Source of the DNA: Chromatiales bacterium
GTDB taxonomy: Bacteria > Pseudomonadota > Gammaproteobacteria > UBA6429 > Thiohalophilaceae
Length of the DNA stretch: 10,832 nt
Direction of reading: 5' to 3'
Assembly: GCA_027001895.1 (NCBI GenBank)
Contig: JALTLP010000312.1
Coordinates: 1-10,832 of the forward strand
Positions within the stretch are counted from its first letter, which is position 1, and each line of letters begins with the position of its first letter. Under the pieces are notes generated by a model that was not told the origin of the DNA, did no database searches, and worked only from the letters and a program-made list of their open reading frames with translations. The translations under genes were made by a program, and so were the position numbers. Of this stretch, positions 7,315 through 10,832 are shown one piece after another.

Positions 7315-7393
7315 GTCATTGCGAGCGTGAGCGAAGCAATCTTTATTTTAATGATTGTAAAAAACAGATTGCTTCGCTCACGCTCGCAATGAC
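7315..7393. repeat. Perfect 28-bp inverted repeat (REP/MITE-like hairpin)
   Basis: Arms at 7315-7342 and 7366-7393 are perfect 28-base reverse complements around a 23-base AT-rich loop. Reading inward, each arm starts GTCATTGCGAGCG and ends GAAGCAATCT. The core is of the GTCATTGCGAGC...GAAGCAATC type, which I recall as a dispersed palindromic repeat in many unrelated bacterial genomes. The arms are visibly more GC-rich than the surrounding DNA. The element lies 33-111 bases upstream of the moxR start and could end transcription from the Sel1 gene or sit in the moxR leader. Confidence 0.88.
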
Positions 7394-7444
7394 GATATCT
7401 ATTTATAGTTAAGTTTTTAATATCAGTATTTATTCTTACTTCAA
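7394..7444 (-). promoter_or_regulatory. Possible minus-strand promoter of the moxR operon
   Basis: This AT-rich gap between the two repeats holds, on the minus strand, TTGAAG (7444-7439) followed after 16 bases by TATTAA, and further on TATAAA. Each is only a partial match to sigma-70 boxes. It is the most promoter-like stretch between the Sel1 gene and moxR. If it is used, the 28-bp hairpin would be in the 5' leader. Weak evidence only. Confidence 0.3.
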
Positions 7445-7567
7445 CTCAGTTAACGAGCGCTTTGAGTGCAAGGCAAAAGACAATGAAAAAAGCGGAATTT
7501 ACAGGAAAGTAAATGAGCATTTTTAAATTGGCTTTTAACACAGCAATCGAGGCTTTCGTTAACTGAG
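7445..7567. mobile_element. MITE-like 123-bp element with 12-bp terminal inverted repeats
   Basis: The ends CTCAGTTAACGA (7445-7456) and TCGTTAACTGAG (7556-7567) are perfect 12-base inverted repeats. The interior has an imperfect palindrome around TTTACAGGAAAGTAAA (about 7498-7513). There is no coding capacity. From memory, the interior (GCGCTTTGAGTGCAAGGC on one side, CAGCAATCGAGGCTTTCG on the other) resembles a repeat seen in several marine gammaproteobacteria; I could not verify this. No target-site duplication is evident in the flanks (TCAA on the left, ATCC on the right). Its right end overlaps the 3' end of the Sel1 gene. Confidence 0.6.
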
Positions 7568-8005
7568 ATCCATGTCTGTGAAACCCGCCATATCATACCA
7601 TTTTTTAGCTTCCACCAAATCCTTCTCAACACCATTACCTTCATGGTACATCATCGCCAGTGTTGTCTGCGAACCAACTAGTCCTTGCTCAGCAGCTTTC
7701 TTAAACCACTTAATCGCTTCGTTAATATCTTTTTCAACACATTCACCTTCCATGTACATAAAACCAAGTCCGTGTTCTGCAATGGCATAACCATTTTCAG
7801 CCGCGGCTTTCATCCATTTAACTGCAGCTTCATCGTTCTGTGCACAACCCAAACCATTCTGGTACATAATCGCCACTCGGTGTTGCGCTTCGGCGTTACC
7901 GTCTTCGGCAAAGGGCATCAGTAAACCCATCGCGGTAGAAAAGTGTTTGGCTTCAAATGCTGACATTGCACTGGCAAAGTCAACAAGTTCGTTATCTGTA
8001 GGCAT
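7559..8005 (-). CDS. Sel1-like repeat protein
   Basis: A 148-residue protein with three 36-residue Sel1-like (TPR-related) repeats at about 37-72, 73-108 and 109-141. The recurring signature is G-x-A-x-A-x-x-x-L-x-x-M-Y-x-x-G, with conserved K-D-x-x-E-A and K-W-x-K-A-A turns. Such helical solenoids are protein-protein interaction scaffolds. There is no signal peptide, so it is predicted cytoplasmic. I chose ATG 8005 (MPTDNELVDF), preceded by GAGAG about 8 bases upstream, over an in-frame start at 8038 that would add 11 residues (MIWEFRFERQN) with no SD. The last two codons (Leu, Ser) and the TAA stop lie in the terminal repeat of the MITE-like element, so the C-terminus may have been altered by insertion; it stops soon after the third repeat. 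It lies upstream of moxR on the same strand, separated by two repeats, so it may not belong to that operon. Confidence 0.88.
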   Translation of the reverse strand: MPTDNELVDFASAMSAFEAKHFSTAMGLLMPFAEDGNAEAQHRVAIMYQNGLGCAQNDEAAVKWMKAAAENGYAIAEHGLGFMYMEGECVEKDINEAIKWFKKAAEQGLVGSQTTLAMMYHEGNGVEKDLVEAKKWYDMAGFTDMDLS

Positions 8006-8071
8006 ATTTTGTCTCTCAAATCTGAATTCCCAAATCAATTAAGGGAAATTCGTTTAACTACTTTATTAAAA

Positions 8072-8086
8072 ACGATAGTATATCGT
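8072..8086. promoter_or_regulatory. 15-bp dyad over a possible Sel1-gene -10 box
   Basis: ACGATA-gta-TATCGT is a perfect 6-base dyad with a 3-base spacer. On the minus strand its centre contains TATACT (8082-8077), a 5/6 match to a -10 box, about 70 bases upstream of the Sel1 start. No good -35 box is seen at the expected distance. It could be an operator, but could also occur by chance in AT-rich DNA. Confidence 0.3.
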
Positions 8087-8193
8087 GAAATGCTAATTTA
8101 TTGCAGGGATATGCGAATGTTTTGCTCAAAAACAGGTATCTTTAAAGACGTACATTTTGTAGAGAAATTATTCAAAGGAGCGAAAGATTTAAG

Positions 8194-8706
8194 ATGAGAA
8201 TCATAGGGCTATTACTATTTTTAATCTTTTCAATCTGAACACATGCATCTGAAATAAGTAAATCTGTAGAATGCGATTTCGAGTTTTTTACGCCCAAAAC
8301 TTGCCAATACCACAATTTAGAAGTAACAATTAAAGTGAAGAAAATTGGAGAAGACGAAGTTGCTGTTACTGGTATCACTGTCAATATAGACGGTAAAAAA
8401 CAAAACTTAGCAATGATTGATGATTATACTTTTCTTCAGGGCGATACCGGATATATTTTATTTGACGATATCAATTTTGATGGTCAAACAGATATTGCCG
8501 TCACAACAAGCTTTGGCACGCCCAACTTATATTTAAATTACTGGGTCTTTGAGCCCCGTCAAAATCAATTCAAGTTTGTAGGCAATTACAGCAGGCTAAA
8601 GCTCAATCATAAAGACAAAATCCTCTCTAATACCGAAAAAGTAAGTGCCGCAAAATACATAAATAATCAATATTTCTGGAAAAATGGTGTTTTAACTAAA
8701 AAGTAG
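8194..8706 (+). pseudogene. Exported small protein gene interrupted by in-frame TGA at codon 15
   Basis: From ATG 8194 the frame reads MRIIGLLLFLIFSI, then TGA (8236-8238), then THASEISKS and on without interruption to the stop at 8704-8706, 170 codons in all. Reading across the stop gives a good signal peptide with a THA-S cleavage site. AAGGAG lies 13 bases upstream of the ATG, rather far. The remainder has two cysteines (VECDFEFF, KTCQYHN), beta-rich sequence, and a DDINFDGQTDIAV loop resembling the D-x-N-x-D-G calcium-loop-like motif of small periplasmic FG-GAP-like or XAC2610-related proteins. An internal GTG at 8335 could start a 123-residue product, but it has no SD and would lose the signal peptide. 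Either this is a recent nonsense mutation, a sequencing error, or the codon is read through. Function is unknown; periplasmic location is inferred. Confidence 0.65.
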
Positions 8707-8743
8707 TCACTTTCATCACAATTCACTCCATTAGCATCTAATT

Positions 8744-8763
8744 ATATCCCTCCATAGGGATAT
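8744..8763. promoter_or_regulatory. 20-bp dyad upstream of TrpD-like promoter
   Basis: ATATCCCT-ccat-AGGGATAT is a perfect 8-base dyad with a 4-base spacer. It ends where the proposed -35 box begins, the usual place for an activator or an upstream repressor half of a pair. The second dyad at 8775-8788 has the same 4-base spacer and a related ATAnCC/GGnTAT layout. No T-run follows it, so it is not a good terminator for the preceding gene. Confidence 0.5.
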
Positions 8764-8791
8764 TCAGACTTCTAATACCGATAGGTATACT
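8763..8791 (+). promoter_or_regulatory. Sigma-70-like promoter overlapped by ATACC-gata-GGTAT dyad
   Basis: TTCAGA (8763-8768) and TATACT (8786-8791) form a -35/-10 pair with a 17-base spacer; they match consensus at 4/6 and 5/6 positions. The dyad ATACC-gata-GGTAT (8775-8788) covers the spacer and the start of the -10 box, a typical repressor position. Transcription would start about 38 bases before the TrpD-like ATG at 8835, which has AAGG (8823-8826) as its SD. Confidence 0.5.
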
Positions 8792-8834
8792 TTCTAACAC
8801 TCAACAATACCCTTGAGTTTATAAGGTTATTTTT

Positions 8835-9935
8835 ATGAATCCAGAATCAGTAGCAGCAATGAAATCCTGTATCGGTAAGGTTGCCACCGGCCCCGAGTAC
8901 AGTAAGGACCTCAGTTACGAGGAAGCCTATGCTGCGATGAATTACATCCTCGATAAAGACGCTGACCCGGTGCAAGCCGCTGTGTTTCTTATTTCTTTGC
9001 GTATGAAACGTGAAACCATGGATGAAAACAAGGGTATTTTACAGGCCATTATTGACCGTTCTAACATCGCAACAGCCAACGTGGATGAGCTGGTGGATAT
9101 AGCCGACCCTTACAACGGGCATAACCGAAGTTTACCCATTTGTGCGTTTATCCCCCCTGTTCTGGCAGCATGTGGCTTACCGGCAGTATCTCACGGCCTG
9201 GAAACCATTAACCCTAAATATGGGATTACTTCGCATAAAGTGCTGGCAGCCGCAGGTTTAAACGTGGGTTTAAACTCTAAACAAGCCGCTACAAACATCG
9301 AAAACCCGGATATTGGCTGGGCCTATATCGACCAACAGGCTTACGCACCGGATTTACATAATTTAATAGGTTTACGCGAGCGCATTATTAAGCGTCAGGT
9401 GATTACCACGGTCGAAGTGCTGGTTGGCCCGGTACGAGCGAAGAAACATACCCATTTGCTAACCGGTTATGTACACAAAGCTTATCCGCCAGTTTATGCA
9501 GAATTAGCTCGTTTTGCTGGTTTTGACTCGGCAATGATTGCCCGTGGTGTTGAAGGAGGCGTTATTCCATCATTACAGCAGCCTCACAAAGTATTTAGCT
9601 ACAAGGATAAAGGTGAAGAAACAGCACAAACGTTTGACCCGACCAGCATTGGTATCGACCAGGCTGTTCGCGCCGTACCCATTCCCGAGAATTTACCTGC
9701 CGGGGATGAAACAAAGTGTAAAGAATTTGATGTTGATGCTGCCGCAGCAGCAACAGCAGAAGCAGGCATAGCCGCACTGAAAGGAAAGAAAGGCATATCC
9801 TATGACAGTCTGGTATACTCCTGCGCCATTGTTTTGGCTCACACCGGTAGAGCCGAAAACCTTGCTGCCGCGGCAGATAAGGTTCGAACCGTATTAGATT
9901 CTGGCAAAGCGCATGCGCGATTAACCGGAAGCTAG
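8835..9935 (+). CDS. TrpD-like glycosyltransferase-family 3 protein, degenerate active site
   Basis: A 366-residue protein with the anthranilate phosphoribosyltransferase (TrpD) layout: a helical N-domain (about 24-72: SYEEAYAAMNYIL, DPVQAAVFLISLRMKRETMDE) and an alpha/beta domain. The PRPP-binding GTGGD loop is replaced by DPYNGHNRSLP (91-101), KHGNR becomes SHGLE (119-123), and the Mg-binding DGLDE segment becomes EGGVIP (240-245). It is therefore unlikely to be the tryptophan-pathway enzyme. It belongs to the TrpD2-like side of the family, to which nucleic-acid-binding YbiB is related, and I recall close forms from sulfur oxidisers and cyanobacteria. The substrate is unknown. ATG 8835 follows AAGG at 8 bases and its own dyad-marked promoter. 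It is followed after 54 bases by a 64-residue gene, probably in the same transcript. No other trp gene is present. Confidence 0.82.
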   Translation: MNPESVAAMKSCIGKVATGPEYSKDLSYEEAYAAMNYILDKDADPVQAAVFLISLRMKRETMDENKGILQAIIDRSNIATANVDELVDIADPYNGHNRSLPICAFIPPVLAACGLPAVSHGLETINPKYGITSHKVLAAAGLNVGLNSKQAATNIENPDIGWAYIDQQAYAPDLHNLIGLRERIIKRQVITTVEVLVGPVRAKKHTHLLTGYVHKAYPPVYAELARFAGFDSAMIARGVEGGVIPSLQQPHKVFSYKDKGEETAQTFDPTSIGIDQAVRAVPIPENLPAGDETKCKEFDVDAAAAATAEAGIAALKGKKGISYDSLVYSCAIVLAHTGRAENLAAAADKVRTVLDSGKAHARLTGS

Positions 9936-9962
9936 TAAGACTATAGTTTAACTTTTAATGAT

Positions 9963-9974
9963 AATCAGCTGATT
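9963..9974. promoter_or_regulatory. 12-bp palindrome just before the SD of the 64-aa gene
   Basis: AATCAGCTGATT is a perfect palindrome ending 4 bases before the strong AGGAG (9979-9983). As DNA it could be a binding site. As RNA it has no loop and would not form a stable hairpin. Possibly chance. Confidence 0.2.
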
Positions 9975-9989
9975 TTACAGGAGAAATTC

Positions 9990-10184
9990 ATGAATCAAGA
10001 GTATTATGATGCCGTTACTAAAATGGAAGAAATGGGTGTCGACCCAGAGTATATTCAAGGATGGCAAGGTGGATACGTATTAAATCCAGAACGTGAAGAG
10101 CAACGTATTACAGAAGCTTATAGCGCTGGCTATGAAGATGGTAAAGCAAAAACCCAGGATAACTTTGGTAACTGGACAAAGTAA
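9990..10184 (+). CDS. Conserved-looking acidic 64-aa protein of unknown function
   Basis: A 64-residue protein with a strong AGGAG SD six bases before ATG 9990, and a terminator soon after its TAA stop. Both mark it as a real gene. It is acidic and rich in Tyr, Glu and Gly, with no cysteine, signal peptide or membrane segment. The first part (YYDAVTKMEEMGVDPEYIQG) looks helical, followed by WQGGYVLNPEREEQR and an AYSAGYEDGKAK segment; the GYEDGK turn could be a ligand or protein contact. I recall similar small proteins beside the TrpD-like gene in sulfur oxidisers but could not check this. The 54-base gap and shared strand suggest the two are co-transcribed, so it may be a partner or regulator of the TrpD-like protein. 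Confidence 0.8.
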   Translation: MNQEYYDAVTKMEEMGVDPEYIQGWQGGYVLNPEREEQRITEAYSAGYEDGKAKTQDNFGNWTK

Positions 10185-10207
10185 ACCCTGTTTTTCTTTA
10201 GCGCTAC

Positions 10208-10243
10208 AAAAAACGGATAGAAGGGCCCTTCTATCCGTTTTTT
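10208..10243. terminator. Bidirectional intrinsic terminator, perfect 36-bp palindrome
   Basis: Six A residues, an 18-base core palindrome with stems ACGGATAGAAGG and its complement, and six or more T residues form a perfect 36-base palindrome centred between 10225 and 10226. Each strand therefore has a GC-containing stem followed by a T-run. It lies 24 bases after the 64-residue gene and 17 bases after the end of the convergent GGDEF gene, so it should stop transcription from both. Confidence 0.92.
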
Positions 10244-10259
10244 TATGTATATCTTTTCG

Positions 10260-10832
10260 CTAACCTTCGAGGTTTGCATCTTCGTCGGTATAAATATGCA
10301 CCTGGTTTCGGCCATTTTCCTTGCAATAATACAAGGCCTTATCAGAACAACCCAGCCACGATATATAGTCAGTAATTTTGTTGTTGTATTCGGCGATACC
10401 AATACTCACCGTGTATTTAATTTCCAGGTTTTCAAATTTAACCGTTAAGGATTCAATGCGTTCACGTAAACGCTCGGCAATGATCATTGCGCCTTCGGCA
10501 TCAGTATCGATTAAAATAACCCCAAACTCTTCACCACCATAACGCCCTGCAATATCAGTACAGCGAATGGTATCAAGCAAACACTTTGCCGTTAAACGAA
10601 TCACTTCGTCACCGGCCTGATGGCCATAGGTGTCGTTTACATTTTTAAAATGGTCGATATCAAACATAATTAAAGATACCGGCTCTTTAGTGCGTTCGGC
10701 TCGATGGAATTCGTTTACCAGACATTCTTCCCAGTACGCACGATTGTTTAATTTGGTTAGACCATCGGTACGACTTAATTTTTTAAGCTCCGCATTGGCT
10801 TCTTCAATCTGCATTTTACCGACTGCGACATC
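10260..10832 (-). CDS. Diguanylate cyclase, GGDEF domain (N-terminus outside window)
   Basis: C-terminal GGDEF domain of a protein whose upstream part lies beyond the right edge; the frame is open through 10832 (codons DVAVGK precede the first Met in view). Visible motifs in order are LSRTDGLTKLNNR at the domain start, FDIDHFKNVNDTYGHQAGD with the metal-binding Asp, an RCTD I-site, then RYGGEEF exactly five residues further on, and VSIGIAEY near the end. GGEEF is an active variant of GGDEF, so it should make c-di-GMP from two GTP and be product-inhibited through the intact RxxD site. The EEANAELKKL stretch before the domain looks like the end of a coiled-coil linker from a sensor or membrane module. 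It converges on the 64-residue gene and ends at the shared terminator. Confidence 0.93.
   Translation of the reverse strand, partial: DVAVGKMQIEEANAELKKLSRTDGLTKLNNRAYWEECLVNEFHRAERTKEPVSLIMFDIDHFKNVNDTYGHQAGDEVIRLTAKCLLDTIRCTDIAGRYGGEEFGVILIDTDAEGAMIIAERLRERIESLTVKFENLEIKYTVSIGIAEYNNKITDYISWLGCSDKALYYCKENGRNQVHIYTDEDANLEG

Noticed and set aside
8009..8197. 62-residue plus-strand frame before the interrupted gene
   Set aside because: It starts with TTG without an SD inside the divergent promoter region, overlaps the next gene's start, and has no recognisable composition or motif.
8236..8238. TGA at codon 15 read as selenocysteine
   Set aside because: It lies in a signal peptide, not in a redox site, and I see no SECIS-like hairpin just after it. 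Nonsense mutation or error is simpler.
8811..8826. CCTT...AAGG stem that could hide the SD of the TrpD-like gene
   Set aside because: Only four pairs with an 8-base loop; not stable enough to claim translational control.
9538..9771. Frames overlapping the 3' half of the TrpD-like gene on both strands
   Set aside because: They are shadows of a GC-richer, alanine-rich coding stretch, visible as poly-Q, poly-L and poly-A runs in the other frames.

Overview
The window reads as a chromosomal segment of moderately AT-rich DNA from a gammaproteobacterium, most likely a sulfur oxidiser. The best lineage clue is the protein at 3502-4626, which I recognise from memory as DsrS of the reverse dissimilatory sulfite reductase (rDsr) pathway. 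A degenerate TrpD-like protein (8835-9935), a type I recall mainly from sulfur-oxidising and photosynthetic bacteria, is weaker support. No other dsr gene is in view, so the lifestyle is an inference.

Layout. (1) 25-2653, plus strand: an exported, short secretin-like protein with a NolW-type N-domain, followed after 7 bases by an M61-family zinc peptidase with a C-terminal PDZ domain. (2) 2677-7282, minus strand, transcribed right to left: a MoxR-type AAA+ ATPase, its VWA partner carrying an HEALH metallopeptidase-like motif and a full MIDAS, DsrS, an unrecognised 178-residue soluble protein, and a glutaredoxin with a CQFC active site. Gaps are short except for 139 bases before dsrS, which are largely filled by a palindromic element built of 9-base units. 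(3) 7283-8005: two further palindromic repeats (a perfect 28-bp inverted repeat and a 123-bp MITE-like element), then a minus-strand Sel1-repeat gene whose last two codons and stop lie inside the MITE end. (4) 8194-8706, plus strand: a small exported-protein gene interrupted by an in-frame TGA in its signal peptide. (5) 8744-10184, plus strand: a promoter region with two dyads, the TrpD-like gene and a 64-residue acidic protein, closed by a perfect 36-bp palindrome acting as a bidirectional terminator. (6) 10260 to the right edge, minus strand: a diguanylate cyclase (GGEEF, with I-site), cut off at its N-terminus by the window.

How they may work together. MoxR/VWA pairs remodel or activate partner proteins, often helping to insert cofactors. 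Their position upstream of dsrS, an unknown protein and a glutaredoxin suggests a conserved-looking module for maturation or regulation of cytoplasmic sulfur oxidation. That is the most promising undescribed system here, but it is inferred from context alone. The TrpD-like gene and the 64-residue gene look like a second, separately controlled two-gene unit. Three different palindromic repeat families occur in about 3 kb, on both sides of the moxR-vwa pair.
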